This document shows positions 34,847-44,611 of a DNA stretch of 64,000 nt, one piece after another (the stretch's first letter is position 1; the number at the start of each line of letters is the position of its first letter). Under the pieces are notes generated by a model, which worked only from the letters and a program-made list of their open reading frames with translations, had not been told where the DNA came from and ran no database searches. The stretch lies in NCBI RefSeq assembly GCF_000722685.1, contig NZ_JPFV01000012.1, positions 124,001-188,000 of the forward strand, in the 5' to 3' direction. Made by a program: the position numbers and the translations under genes. Source of the stretch: Streptococcus mitis. Lineage in GTDB: Bacteria; Bacillota; Bacilli; Lactobacillales; Streptococcaceae.

Positions 34847-35055
34847 ATAAGTTTATCAAGGTAATCTGATGCAGATTTTGCGCCAGCTGCTTTAGCAATT
34901 TCATCTAATTTTTTCCGATTGCTTGGTTTCAACGTAAACTGGAATTGCTTTTTGCGTTCAAAACTTTCAAAGTTGGCTAGATCTGAAATCTGCTCAGGTT
35001 GATGGGTTGCTTCAATAATCTGCGAAATCTCTTTTTCTTTTGGTGTGAATGCCAT
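34834..35055 (-). CDS. Small ribbon-helix-helix-like DNA-binding protein (partition partner)
   Basis: 73 residues. The C-terminal part (KKQFQFTLKPSNRKKLDEIA, then AGAKSASDYLDKLIESL) has the beta-strand/helix/helix pattern of RHH proteins such as ParG/CopG-type partition or copy-number regulators. It lies 53 bp after parA on the same strand, so it is probably the centromere-binding partner and repressor. AT-rich TATAATTATATTTATAA-type repeats on both sides of the gene pair would be its binding sites. Confidence 0.65.
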   Translation of the reverse strand: MAFTPKEKEISQIIEATHQPEQISDLANFESFERKKQFQFTLKPSNRKKLDEIAKAAGAKSASDYLDKLIESL

Positions 35056-35069
35056 AACAATCTCCTTCT

Positions 35070-35118
35070 AATTATATTTATAATTGTATTTGTGTTTATA
35101 AATATAATTATATTGTAT
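35070..35118. repeat. AT-rich partition-type repeats, site 2
   Basis: Tandem and inverted copies of AATTATATTTATAATT between parA and the RHH gene. They could be centromere (parS-like) sites or replication iterons. Confidence 0.5.
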
Positions 35119-35914
35119 CATAAATTTTTGAAAAAGTCTGCTCCAGCTCAGTGAAAAACTTTTTGTGTTTTTGATAAAGCTCTGGATTTTCCTCCATATC
35201 TGCAATAGAGATTTTATCAATCGTGGAATGATTGAATAACTCTTTTGCTGGTACAATTCCTAGAAGGTTATCAGTTCCCTTTTCTTTCGCTTCAAGCCCC
35301 AGGGCTTCCAATAACTCTCTTGATGACCCATAGTTTGGTCGGATCATATTTGCTAGAAAATATAACTCAGCGGTAATGTATGACTCTCTAGTGCGATAAT
35401 CGATTACATCCTTCCTGAATGCTTCTAATCGAGTTGATAGATTGAACTTAGCATTATAACCAAACTCTGAAGGAGTCAAGGGACTAATAATAGCGTGACT
35501 GACCGCAACAGCATTTTTAGTAGCTGTCGCAAAGTCCGGTCTACAATCAATCAAGATATAGTCAAATTGATCCAGCTTCTTCTTTTCGTAGTTATCCTCT
35601 AGCCAAAGATAAAGTAGCATATTTTTCTTATCGCTGTTCTCCAGATCTCTTTCCACCGTGTCAAGTTGAACTGAACCAGGAATTAGACTAATATTTTCCT
35701 TGACTTGCTTAATATCCACATCGCCACCTTTAAAAGCATTAGCAATTGTATTCTTGCTCTCATAAATATTGTAACACTGAGTCAAATTACACTGATGGTC
35801 TAAGTCTATAAAGAGAACCTTATGACCTTTCTTAGCCAACCATTCCCCATAATTAAAAGTTAAAGTCGTTTTCCCAACACCACCTTTGATAGCGGCAAAT
35901 GTAATAATCTTCAT
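35108..35914 (-). CDS. parA: ParA/Soj-type partition ATPase
   Basis: 268 residues with the deviant Walker A KGGVGKTTLTFNYGEWL at the N-terminus, Walker A' VLFIDLDHQCNLTQ and Walker B YILIDCRPDFATATKNA. These ATPases position plasmids and excised circular ICEs. It starts with GGAG upstream and lies between two AT-rich repeat clusters, the upstream one (35,953-36,000) overlapping its promoter, consistent with autoregulation. Plasmid-like maintenance genes are a hallmark of TnGBS elements. Confidence 0.93.
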   Translation of the reverse strand: MKIITFAAIKGGVGKTTLTFNYGEWLAKKGHKVLFIDLDHQCNLTQCYNIYESKNTIANAFKGGDVDIKQVKENISLIPGSVQLDTVERDLENSDKKNMLLYLWLEDNYEKKKLDQFDYILIDCRPDFATATKNAVAVSHAIISPLTPSEFGYNAKFNLSTRLEAFRKDVIDYRTRESYITAELYFLANMIRPNYGSSRELLEALGLEAKEKGTDNLLGIVPAKELFNHSTIDKISIADMEENPELYQKHKKFFTELEQTFSKIYDTI

Positions 35915-35952
35915 TCTATTTCTCCATCCATTTTCTATATTTCTATTATACC

Positions 35953-36000
35953 ATTATAATTATATTTGTCAATATGTTTATAATTATATTTATAATTATT
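35953..36000. repeat. AT-rich partition-type repeats, site 3
   Basis: Two copies of TATAATTATATTT separated by GTCAATATGTT, upstream of parA. They match site 2 and contain potential -10 sequences. Confidence 0.5.
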
Positions 36001-36003
36001 TTT

Positions 36004-37680
36004 TTACAATGAAGTTTCTCTATCCTTACGCTGCTCCACATTTTTCTCAATATCTTGATGTAACTTATAATCTTTTGTAATTGCTTCTACTCTCTGATAC
36101 AAAGCCTGACGCTCAAAGGTCGCTTCTTTAATAAGTTTATCAATCTCAGTTTTTCGAGTACTAGGATCTACTCTCAAATCTTTCAAAATGGAAATAGCTA
36201 GTTTCACTTCTTGAGGATTATTGGATTCCAGTGCAAGAAATGCAGACTGAATTTTATTAAGATCACCCAAGCGTTGATCTAATTTATCAAGCAAGTTATC
36301 TACTTCTTCTAGTTCCTCTTCAAAACGATTTAGCAATTCATCAAATTGCTGTCCTTCTGTCACTCCATGAGCGGATAGATAATTATATTCACGAACAAGC
36401 TGATCCAAAGTTGAGATTTTAGGATTTTTTCGGATAATCATTTCTCCATTATCATACGACAACTGGGAAGCGACTGTTTCTCCCTTCATGTACCGATTCT
36501 TATCGGCGTGTTCAGGATTAACAAAATAGTAGAAGTCATTTTTTCTGATAAAAATTTCATAAGAACCAGCTTCTACTTTTTCAATCTGATGAGCTGGAAT
36601 AAGAATTGTTCCCTTATTTCTAATCCCAAATTCCATTTCAAGATAGATCCCATTTTTTGTTTCTTCCATCACCTGCCATTCTTCAACTGTGATTCTCATT
36701 TCAAAATCATCTTCTCGTTCCGCAACCATTTTTTCATATTCAGATTTAATTTCATTGACAGAGAAGGTCACCTCGTTACCAACTACTCTTTCAGAAATTT
36801 TCTCCAACGAATAATTTCCTTTTTTTGACAAAGTGCGATCCCGAACATTTCTGGTTTGATCTCGATCAGTCAGACGATACTTTATTTCCTTTCCTGAAGT
36901 ATCAACTATCAGATTTAAAGCTCGTGCCTTAGACTTGAAATCTTCTAAGGAGCTTGAATGTTTTAAAAGGAAATCTAAACGAGATTTAATTTCATAACGA
37001 AATGAATTTTTCTTTCGGTAAGCATGATACGTTTTTCGATTAGTCCATAATCTCTCTTTGAGAATTTTAGCTCCAGCTAGGTCAGCGTACTTATTGGAAA
37101 TATTAAATAGACTTCTAGCAGTATTTTTCTGCCAACGAAATTTGTTTAAGGTAACAGAGTTAGTTGAATTGAAAATAATGTGATTATGAATGTGTCCCTT
37201 ATCCATGTGAGTCGCTATGACAAATTCATGTTGTCCACCAGTTAATTCTAATATCGTTTTTCGACCAATCTCATGAATTTCTTGTGGAGTCAAATCATCT
37301 TCAGGAGAAAATGATTGGATGATGTGATGAGCCAACACTCGATTCGGATTTTGAATATCCGATAGCTCTTTTGTCCCTGCTCGTTGAGCCGCATTCTTTT
37401 TGGTCAAAAGAAATTCTTCTGTTGCTGTGCTGGCATCTGTAATTCCATAAGTAGATACCAGTTGCTTGACTACTCGGCCATCTTTAACCACTGCTGGAAA
37501 TTCAAACTGTTCATCTTGTTCTAAAAAACTCGTTTTAGATGGATTCTCGATATAGCGTAAAGCATTATTTAAACTTTTTGTATCAGTCAGCTCGACCGTC
37601 TTTGCTTCATCCTCAATATATTTTGTAGACCGTCCTAAAGAAGCTACACCCTTTATCTGAAGAACCTTTGTTACAACCAT
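36004..37680 (-). CDS. Mobilisation relaxase (MobP/MobA-type)
   Basis: 558 residues. The N-terminal relaxase domain has THMDKGHIHNHIIFNS with H163, H165 and H167 as the three-histidine metal site, and AHHIIQSFSPEDDLTPQEIHEIG upstream, the typical MobA/VirD2-like order. The C-terminal half is helical and probably binds the coupling protein or DNA. It nicks at oriT and pilots the strand through the T4SS. Overlaps the upstream accessory gene by 10 bp. The catalytic tyrosine could not be assigned by eye. Confidence 0.9.
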   Translation of the reverse strand: MVVTKVLQIKGVASLGRSTKYIEDEAKTVELTDTKSLNNALRYIENPSKTSFLEQDEQFEFPAVVKDGRVVKQLVSTYGITDASTATEEFLLTKKNAAQRAGTKELSDIQNPNRVLAHHIIQSFSPEDDLTPQEIHEIGRKTILELTGGQHEFVIATHMDKGHIHNHIIFNSTNSVTLNKFRWQKNTARSLFNISNKYADLAGAKILKERLWTNRKTYHAYRKKNSFRYEIKSRLDFLLKHSSSLEDFKSKARALNLIVDTSGKEIKYRLTDRDQTRNVRDRTLSKKGNYSLEKISERVVGNEVTFSVNEIKSEYEKMVAEREDDFEMRITVEEWQVMEETKNGIYLEMEFGIRNKGTILIPAHQIEKVEAGSYEIFIRKNDFYYFVNPEHADKNRYMKGETVASQLSYDNGEMIIRKNPKISTLDQLVREYNYLSAHGVTEGQQFDELLNRFEEELEEVDNLLDKLDQRLGDLNKIQSAFLALESNNPQEVKLAISILKDLRVDPSTRKTEIDKLIKEATFERQALYQRVEAITKDYKLHQDIEKNVEQRKDRETSL

Positions 37681-38039
37681 CGCTCTTGTTCCTTTGTTTG
37701 ATTTTCCTGTTTTTGGATAAATTGGCTGACTGTATCTTTCAAATGTTTCTGCAATTCAAGAATCTGACTCAGTTCAGTTAGGCTAGCCTGGTCATCTTCA
37801 TTTACCTTTTTTGCGACCTGATTAATATTGACCCCTATCCGATTTATTTCCTTACGCAATTCTCTCAATTCTTCAAAATTTAAGATTTTGACCTCGCCCA
37901 TAATCAACATAATTCGGGCAAAGGCATTAAAATTTGTCATTCCAGATTCTGCAACCTTTGTTGAAATAAACCGTTCCTCTTCTTCCGTTAAACGAATTTT
38001 TTTCTGAATCATTCGTTTTCGCTTTTCTCTATTTTTCAA
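37671..38039 (-). CDS. MobC-type relaxosome accessory protein
   Basis: About 123 residues when started at TTG 38039, which has GAGGTG at good spacing; the open frame extends to 38123 but has no ribosome site there, and ATG 38012 is another option. An N-terminal basic RHH-like segment (QKKIRLTEEEERFIS) precedes the conserved MobC core NAFARIMLIMGEV, IGVNINQVAKKVNE. It would bind oriT next to the relaxase. The palindromic sequences at 38113-38210 lie directly upstream. Confidence 0.8.
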   Translation of the reverse strand: MKNREKRKRMIQKKIRLTEEEERFISTKVAESGMTNFNAFARIMLIMGEVKILNFEELRELRKEINRIGVNINQVAKKVNEDDQASLTELSQILELQKHLKDTVSQFIQKQENQTKEQERWL

Positions 38040-38112
38040 AAAATCTTCACCTCTATTCTGGCAATTTTGCTTAAGGGGCTTAGAGCCCTTTTCTTCTGGC
38101 AAGATTAGCACT

Positions 38113-38212
38113 TGGGTACCCAAATGCTGTTTTTTAAAAGGTCAAAGATGGTCAGCGTGCACACCTGACCATTCTTGACTTTTTAAATCTTTGGGGAAAT
38201 CCCCAATCCCCT
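38113..38212. other. Candidate origin of transfer (oriT)
   Basis: Upstream of mobC lie the palindrome TTGGGTACCCAA (38113-38124), a 23-bp imperfect inverted repeat (38133-38155 and 38165-38187, core ATGGTCAG/CTGACCAT) and GGGGATTTCCCC-like sequence (38193-38210). The cluster of inverted repeats in a noncoding gap beside relaxase genes is what an oriT looks like. The nick site was not identified. Confidence 0.6.
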
Positions 38213-38258
38213 AATCCCTGCAAGCAGGAATTTATTTATTTCGAGGAGAAAAGTTTGA

Positions 38259-38567
38259 TTAAACTTTTAAGTCTTCCAGTAGAAGCTCCATTGTATCAAC
38301 CATCTCCATTTTAAGAATTTCGTCTCTTAGTTGTTCAAATCGTTCATCACTCATCCCTTCAATTTCTTTAAGTACAATGGGATACATTTCTACTTCTTCT
38401 AGCTCATAGTTTGTTTTAATTCGCATATCTCTACGAAGAATGTATAGACATTCCTTACGTGAAATGTGCTGATTGACTTCATTCACTTTTGGCGAATCTG
38501 TAGCCTCATCCTCAAAAAATATCTCCATTAAAAGATCAAAAGTTTCTTGTTTTAGATGTTCAATCAT
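38259..38567 (-). CDS. Hypothetical acidic protein of the element
   Basis: 102 residues, acidic and mainly helical (ETFDLLMEIFFEDEATDS, ELEEVEMYPIVLKEIEGMSD). No motif recognised. It sits between the large polyvalent gene and the oriT region on the same strand, 48 bp from the former. Likely expressed with the transfer genes. Confidence 0.7.
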   Translation of the reverse strand: MIEHLKQETFDLLMEIFFEDEATDSPKVNEVNQHISRKECLYILRRDMRIKTNYELEEVEMYPIVLKEIEGMSDERFEQLRDEILKMEMVDTMELLLEDLKV

Positions 38568-38615
38568 CTTCCGTCTCTCCTTTTTTGTTTTTCTTCCTAC
38601 GGACTAATGCCTCCA

Positions 38616-41600
38616 TTATCGAGGGCTGCTCAGGGACTTTTTTTCTTCCACCTGCTTTACAGCCTCCGCCTTTTGATTCCCCAACTGCTCAGATTTTTCT
38701 TTTGCCTGTTGGAGTTTATCAGCAAACTTATCTTTCGTCACAGTTTTATTTTTCACTAATTCTAACTTAGCATCCATCCGATCAATCAAACTTTTTGCTT
38801 CCTTCTGAACAACCTGCAGTTGTTCTACCATGTCTTCAAAACCATTTTTATCTTTTGCCCAAATAGCCAAATATCCAAAACTGTAGCTACTCGTATCGAA
38901 ACCAAAATGATTAGCTACGACATAAGCGACACTTTCAGCTTGTAATTCTTGCTTACGATATTGGTCGTCCCCATATTGGGCATTGGTTCCTCTATGTAAA
39001 TCTGCATGAGCCATTTCATGAAAAATGGTTTTTAAAATCTGTTCTTGACCCTTTAAGCCTTTTGAAATAACAATTCGATTTTCATCTGGAGAGTAATAAC
39101 CATTTGTGCTCTCTCTTTTAATTTCTTCAAAACTGATCGAAACCTGATTATCCATTGAAACAGCTTTGGCTGCTCGGTACAAATTTTCATAATCTTTAAC
39201 ATCTCCAGTCAATTCATTAATTGCTTTTGGCAATTCTTTTCCTTCTGTTTGAGATACATCAAAGACATTCCCTAACTTGAATCGAGTAACTGTGACTTCC
39301 TTCTCTTCCATTTCATTCTCAGATGGAGAAAAACTCAACTCATTTTGATTAGCAGAAATCTTAGTTTTCACTTGATACGGAACCCAGATTTTCAGAGCTT
39401 TTGAACCCTTTTTAACTGTTCTGTCAAAATCTGTTTTCCATTTATTGAAACTAGCAACTTGGGAAACATTAGGATTTTGCATCTTCAGCAAATGAATATT
39501 GTTGAGTGAGTAGTTGTGAAACTTACTCATCGTATCCAAGAACGATTTAAACTGTTCTGAATCTAAATAGTTCTTCATTCCTTCTTTCAAGTGTTCAGCT
39601 AAAGCTTTTGTATCTTTATTTGCGACTAACTGGGAAATGGTTTGTTCTGAACTTTTAGCAGCAATTGCATCGGTTATAATAGTTCCAGTTTCTGCTTCAG
39701 CATCTGTCCTTCTTTCTCGATCTTCCTGTTTTTGATGAAGATTAGAAGCACTATTGTATGGATCTGTTCCCTGCAACATCTCATCGGAATTGGAAATACC
39801 ATCACCATCCAAATCACGATCCCTTTCATCTTTTCGGTTATACTGATAAATTTTTTCGTATGGATTATCTAGTGTATTTTGCGAATCTTTGACTTGTAAT
39901 TTTTCAAATTCTTCTCGAACATTGGCCATAGTTTGTTCAACTTTTTCTGATAAATCATTCACTTCTTTTTGCCATTTTTCTACAAGAGCTACTTGTTCTA
40001 GAGGCGAACCTTTAACTCCCAACTTCTCAAACCAAGCAGATAAATTTTCAACTTCAACGCTATCCATTCCATCAAAAGAGATAAAACCAAGACGGCTATC
40101 GTAACTACTATCTGTAAATCCGATGGGACTATTTTTTAAATCTCCATAAGGGAGTTGAGATAGCAGTTGATCTGCATAAGGAATATCTTCCAAAGCGTAA
40201 CTGTATTGGGAAATATCTAGTTCACTCGCCAATCTCTCCAGATGATACTGATTGAATAATGCCCCATCTATCTTCATCAACTCTGGATGCTCTAGCATTT
40301 CTCGTGTACCAAGTCTTTCTTTGTGGGCGATTGGGTTAATCTCATCCCCAATATTGTAACGAATACCATCTTGAATCAGTTCACCATCGGGAGCGTAGAT
40401 ACTAAACTGGATCTTAGTTGGAGATATATAGGCTTCTGGATGACTACCAGTCACTTGTTTTAGCTCTTCCTGATATAGCTGATAGAAGCTCTGATTGGCC
40501 TTGTAAAGCTCTCTAGCAAAATCTTGATAAGATATCAGCTCTGTCTCTTTAAACGGTAATTTCGGGCCACCTGGGCGATCCTCAGCCCATTGAAGGCGGA
40601 TATTGTAGTTATTTTTGTCAATCTCATTTAGTTGAATTGCCTCAAACAAGCCATTTTCTATAATCGATTGCAATTCTTTGCCATCATTCTTGATGTAATC
40701 CTCGTTGATCGATAACTGTTCAATTCGACCGTCACGGTCACGAAAAACACCAAGAATTATCTTTTCTTTTCCTTCTAGCTCATATGATAATGTTTCTTTT
40801 ACTTTCATCAAAGAAGCAGGAACTCCAATCCCATCAATATCTCTTAGTGCAAGCAACAAATCCTTATCGTCAGACATAATTGCTTGAGATAGATCAATAC
40901 GATTGAATTTTTCAATTTGAGATAAATCATCAAAATAGAAAGAACCTGCATCAATAATTGCTTCAAAGTCAGGTAACACTTGTAGTTTTTCAAATGCTGC
41001 TCCCCTATTAGCAATCATAATATTATCAAATTCCCCTCTTCCCTCCACAAAATCAAGTAGTGTTTGTTCTGGGGTTTGGTCATCTTTTATTGGAGCAATT
41101 CCTGTAAGGTGCATGAAATTCTCTTTATAAAAAGAAACAGATACTACTTTAATATCTTCTTCATCTTTAAAAAAATAGTACACCTTACTATCTGCTAGCG
41201 TATCTAAATACCAATTAGCTGTCTGTTGCAATTGAGGTGCATAACGATTCAACTTTCGTAATTCATTTGCTTTAATTGGGTGATAATTCGGTTTATAAAT
41301 TGACTTATCCGCATCCAATATAGTAAAATGAAGTAAAGATTGAGACTGAGTTTGGTTCGGTGACGAGCCATCCAAAGGTTGCGATTGTTTCGCTTCAGGT
41401 AGAGGTGCTGCCTTCTGATAAATCTCAGAAAAATCCCCGAATTCGTTCTCAGTCTTCTTTATTTGCTCTTGAGGCTTCTCAAGAGCTTTTTCTATGCTCT
41501 GATTTTCTTCCAGCGTTCTACTAGAATCTCCAATAGGATCGGAAGGCTTTTCATAGATTACCGTTTTATCTCCATCAATGACCATCTGTTTTTTAGGTTC

Positions 41601-43214
41601 TACTGAGAAGCTAATATTATGCCAGTTTTGCCTCAGCCATTCTGCATCTTCGGAGGATAAATTACTAGTATCTATGTTCAATTCAGAACTCTGATCGTCT
41701 TGCTTTTTTTGTTTGGACAGTAACTTGTTTACTACCTCTTTTTCCTCCTTCGTATTAGGGAGATATTGAGATGATTGTTCAAATTTTCCTTCTTCTGTCA
41801 GTTCTAAAGCAACTCGACGTAACCCTTTTACAAAGTAGATATTGGGATGTTCAGCCCATTGTTTGACCTCTCCAGAATCAATTATTTCCTGTGTTTCTGG
41901 TTGAATAACGAATCCGTCATCTTTTTTAGAACTACTTGGTATATCCTCTGCTTCATACTTAGTCCCATTATCGTACGATTCTGACATAGTATTTTCTCTC
42001 CCTCTCTCTTGATGAATGATTGTTTGATATTTTTGATGGACTTCCTCCTTTGTCAGCTGGACATCTGACACAAAGGCTTTTACATCCTGTGTAGTTAGCT
42101 CTTGCGCTTTTGCAAGAGCTAGTTCCTTCTCAAAAAAGCCCTGGTAATGCCAGGACTTTTCATCTGCTATGTAAACGTGCGCAAGTTCCTTAGGAGCTTC
42201 ATTCTCCCTCTTCAGGAAATCATTCCAATCTTCCTTCTCCTGGTCTCTATGAAGGATAGGTGGAATCGCAATCTGTACTGGAATCCCCTTTTCCTGCAGA
42301 CTAGTTATAAATTTATGTCCAGCCATATCATTATCTACAGCCAAGGTAATCATATCCTGATGCTGACCGTCTTTAAAATAGTTTGTTGTTCTGACTACTA
42401 ATTCTGGAGCTTTCCCTGTATTCTGATTGATTTGATAGGATTTATCATTTATCTCTGCGTACAATTCCATGAACCGTCTACTAATAATCCCATCTTTTAC
42501 TCCATCCATAGCTACTAAGCGAACATCCTGAAGCCTATCCTTATGAAGCTCATAATAGCTCATTAGATCGATTGGAGCTTCCGCAAAGATCAAACGTTTT
42601 GGTGTTCCGATATCAATTGAAAATCCTAGTTGTCCGTCTGAATTTCTCATAATTTGTTTTAGGCGTCCACGTTCAGGATAGTGCTCGCGATTCTCTACTA
42701 TTCCCTGAAGACTCGCTCCAGCTAAAAAGCCTGTGTTGTCCTTATACTTAAAGACAATCACAGGCTCAAAATAGTCTCCTTTTTTTCGGATTGCTTCCGC
42801 TATACTCCCTTGGCTAATAAAGAAGTTAATCGTATCATCTGAAAGGCCTCTCTGTGCCTTCAAATAGCTTCTAGAGGCGCTGAAATCCTGACGCTCATAT
42901 CTTTCCAAGTGATAGCTAAAAGGTTCTTTTGTGGCCGTCTGAGCTTCTACATCGACTGCCTTAAATTCTCCAGTTTCTAAAAAATGCATCGCTTCCTTGT
43001 AAGAAACACCTCGTATGGTTTGAACTAACTGAATGACATCTCCAAATTCAGTTCTTGAGTTCCAATAAAATTCATTTTTCTTTGTATCTATTACAAACGA
43101 ATCATGTTCTACCCAGTTATAGCTATGGCTCCCTGTACGCTTTAACTCCATACCTAGTTGTTCTGCAACAGAAATAATAGATAATCTTTTGGCTTCTTCT
43201 TTGCTTAACACCAT
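38616..43214 (-). CDS. Large polyvalent protein: primase/Toprim-like N-terminus, ArdC-like C-terminus
   Basis: 1,532 residues. N-terminus (1-90): CHC2/DUF3991-like primase zinc-domain relative (WVEHDSFVIDTKKNEFYW, FGDVIQLVQTIRGVSYKEA). Residues about 200-310: Toprim (LIFAEAPIDLMSYYELH, ITLAVDNDMAGHKFI). Middle: several domains of the kind found in large polyvalent proteins. Near residue 1,150: DLDGDGISNSDEMLQGTDP, an EF-hand/thrombospondin-3-like calcium motif. C-terminus: an ArdC-like ssDNA-binding region (SKFHNYSLNNIHLLKMQNP) and the zinc metallopeptidase motif TIFHEMAHADLHRG. Such proteins enter the recipient or act on transferred DNA, combining priming and anti-restriction. Function by domain inference. 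Confidence 0.8.
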   Translation of the reverse strand: MVLSKEEAKRLSIISVAEQLGMELKRTGSHSYNWVEHDSFVIDTKKNEFYWNSRTEFGDVIQLVQTIRGVSYKEAMHFLETGEFKAVDVEAQTATKEPFSYHLERYERQDFSASRSYLKAQRGLSDDTINFFISQGSIAEAIRKKGDYFEPVIVFKYKDNTGFLAGASLQGIVENREHYPERGRLKQIMRNSDGQLGFSIDIGTPKRLIFAEAPIDLMSYYELHKDRLQDVRLVAMDGVKDGIISRRFMELYAEINDKSYQINQNTGKAPELVVRTTNYFKDGQHQDMITLAVDNDMAGHKFITSLQEKGIPVQIAIPPILHRDQEKEDWNDFLKRENEAPKELAHVYIADEKSWHYQGFFEKELALAKAQELTTQDVKAFVSDVQLTKEEVHQKYQTIIHQERGRENTMSESYDNGTKYEAEDIPSSSKKDDGFVIQPETQEIIDSGEVKQWAEHPNIYFVKGLRRVALELTEEGKFEQSSQYLPNTKEEKEVVNKLLSKQKKQDDQSSELNIDTSNLSSEDAEWLRQNWHNISFSVEPKKQMVIDGDKTVIYEKPSDPIGDSSRTLEENQSIEKALEKPQEQIKKTENEFGDFSEIYQKAAPLPEAKQSQPLDGSSPNQTQSQSLLHFTILDADKSIYKPNYHPIKANELRKLNRYAPQLQQTANWYLDTLADSKVYYFFKDEEDIKVVSVSFYKENFMHLTGIAPIKDDQTPEQTLLDFVEGRGEFDNIMIANRGAAFEKLQVLPDFEAIIDAGSFYFDDLSQIEKFNRIDLSQAIMSDDKDLLLALRDIDGIGVPASLMKVKETLSYELEGKEKIILGVFRDRDGRIEQLSINEDYIKNDGKELQSIIENGLFEAIQLNEIDKNNYNIRLQWAEDRPGGPKLPFKETELISYQDFARELYKANQSFYQLYQEELKQVTGSHPEAYISPTKIQFSIYAPDGELIQDGIRYNIGDEINPIAHKERLGTREMLEHPELMKIDGALFNQYHLERLASELDISQYSYALEDIPYADQLLSQLPYGDLKNSPIGFTDSSYDSRLGFISFDGMDSVEVENLSAWFEKLGVKGSPLEQVALVEKWQKEVNDLSEKVEQTMANVREEFEKLQVKDSQNTLDNPYEKIYQYNRKDERDRDLDGDGISNSDEMLQGTDPYNSASNLHQKQEDRERRTDAEAETGTIITDAIAAKSSEQTISQLVANKDTKALAEHLKEGMKNYLDSEQFKSFLDTMSKFHNYSLNNIHLLKMQNPNVSQVASFNKWKTDFDRTVKKGSKALKIWVPYQVKTKISANQNELSFSPSENEMEEKEVTVTRFKLGNVFDVSQTEGKELPKAINELTGDVKDYENLYRAAKAVSMDNQVSISFEEIKRESTNGYYSPDENRIVISKGLKGQEQILKTIFHEMAHADLHRGTNAQYGDDQYRKQELQAESVAYVVANHFGFDTSSYSFGYLAIWAKDKNGFEDMVEQLQVVQKEAKSLIDRMDAKLELVKNKTVTKDKFADKLQQAKEKSEQLGNQKAEAVKQVEEKKSLSSPR

Positions 43215-43225
43215 TTGTTATCCCC

Positions 43226-44575
43226 CTACAATGAAAATTCTGGATCTTCTTTTTCTGCTACTATATCTTGTGTCTGTTCTCTCTCAAGTTCTTCTGCTTC
43301 TACAAAGCGTTTTAAATCAGGAATATGAAGCTGAGCTTGTTTTAGCTTATCATGAACTAACAAGTTCTCATCTATATGATAGACCGCTTCCTGATGGCCA
43401 TTAAATCCTTTATCTAAATCAATATCATCAAAGCGGATAACAGCCAACTCTGTCAAACTTCCCTTATACCAAGCTCCAATCTCACTTTCAAGATAGAATC
43501 GAACGGATTCTCTATCTTCCGTCTTTGTATCCCGTAAATAAGCTAGTTCCCAGCTTTCACCTTTAGAATAACCAACGACCTCTTGAAGAATTAACTCCTG
43601 ATCATTAGTGCCTAAAATCTGGTTAATATCTCCTAAACGGGGTACCAGAATTTCCTGAGCTAGTGCAATGGCTTCTGTACGATAGTTGAAAAACTCATAT
43701 TGTTCTCTATCTTCTACATAGTTCCTAACAAAGTCTGAATAATGAGGGAAACGCTCCTGAAAACTAGGTGAAATCATCCCATAGATATAGGCTTGTTTTA
43801 CTGTTTCAAACTGGGCTATTTGATAATATGAGGGATCAAGCTTCCCCTCTTGATTCAATAGTTCCTTGATATTTTCTGTAAGTTGAATTGATTCTGAGTC
43901 TGGCCAAGTTTTCTTAGAGTAGTTGATTACTTCTTCATAGAGAATCGTATCAATCTCTGGATTCTCCATTTCAAGTAAAGTATCTACAATTTGAGCATAT
44001 TCTGAAAGATTGGAACGATAATCAGTAATCAAGCCATCTTTACGAACCTCCCACTCCTCAACCTGAGCATTTTCTGGAGTTCGTAGTAACAATACCTCCT
44101 CAGCTTCCGGATCAACTCCAATGACCTGATCGCCATTGGGTAGCTGATCCATCTCCAATTCTTTAATCTTAGCATCTAATTGATTATTAACCTGAAGCAA
44201 GTCTTGTTTCAAGTGAAATAATTCTTCTGCATTGGCTTGTAATTCCTCAAAATACTCTCTTGAGATTTTCACTGGTTGAACCAATAAATCTTTCTCTCGT
44301 TGCTCTCGAGGGTAAGAAAACAAGTAGGGAGCGACTTCTTTGAAGTCCTGGTAGTTCATCCATTTTATAGATTCTGTAACAATCATATTTTGGACATCAA
44401 CGACATCTGTATGAGGAGTAATCCAACCAGCTAAAGTCAACTCTTTTACTGCTTCAGATAGGGAGTATGAAGGGATATGTTCTAAAATCCCCTCAAAATA
44501 ACCAATTCCTCGTGCAGTTTCTTCCTCAACTTCACGCTTCATTCGTTTAAATTGTTTTTGTGGTAATGTATTCAT
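43226..44575 (-). CDS. Hypothetical protein of TnGBS-like elements
   Basis: 449 residues from ATG 44575 (AAAGGAAA upstream; the frame extends to 44590). Mostly helical and acidic, with coiled-coil propensity near residues 125-150 (ELFHLKQDLLQVNNQLDAKI). The C-terminal part (LAVIRFDDIDLDKGFNGHQ) resembles accessory domains of large polyvalent proteins. It ends 12 bp before the 1,532-residue gene and probably works with it. No enzymatic motif recognised. Confidence 0.7.
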   Translation of the reverse strand: MNTLPQKQFKRMKREVEEETARGIGYFEGILEHIPSYSLSEAVKELTLAGWITPHTDVVDVQNMIVTESIKWMNYQDFKEVAPYLFSYPREQREKDLLVQPVKISREYFEELQANAEELFHLKQDLLQVNNQLDAKIKELEMDQLPNGDQVIGVDPEAEEVLLLRTPENAQVEEWEVRKDGLITDYRSNLSEYAQIVDTLLEMENPEIDTILYEEVINYSKKTWPDSESIQLTENIKELLNQEGKLDPSYYQIAQFETVKQAYIYGMISPSFQERFPHYSDFVRNYVEDREQYEFFNYRTEAIALAQEILVPRLGDINQILGTNDQELILQEVVGYSKGESWELAYLRDTKTEDRESVRFYLESEIGAWYKGSLTELAVIRFDDIDLDKGFNGHQEAVYHIDENLLVHDKLKQAQLHIPDLKRFVEAEELEREQTQDIVAEKEDPEFSL

Positions 44576-44611
44576 TCTATTTCCTTTCATTTTTGAAGTA
44601 ATACGTTTTAA

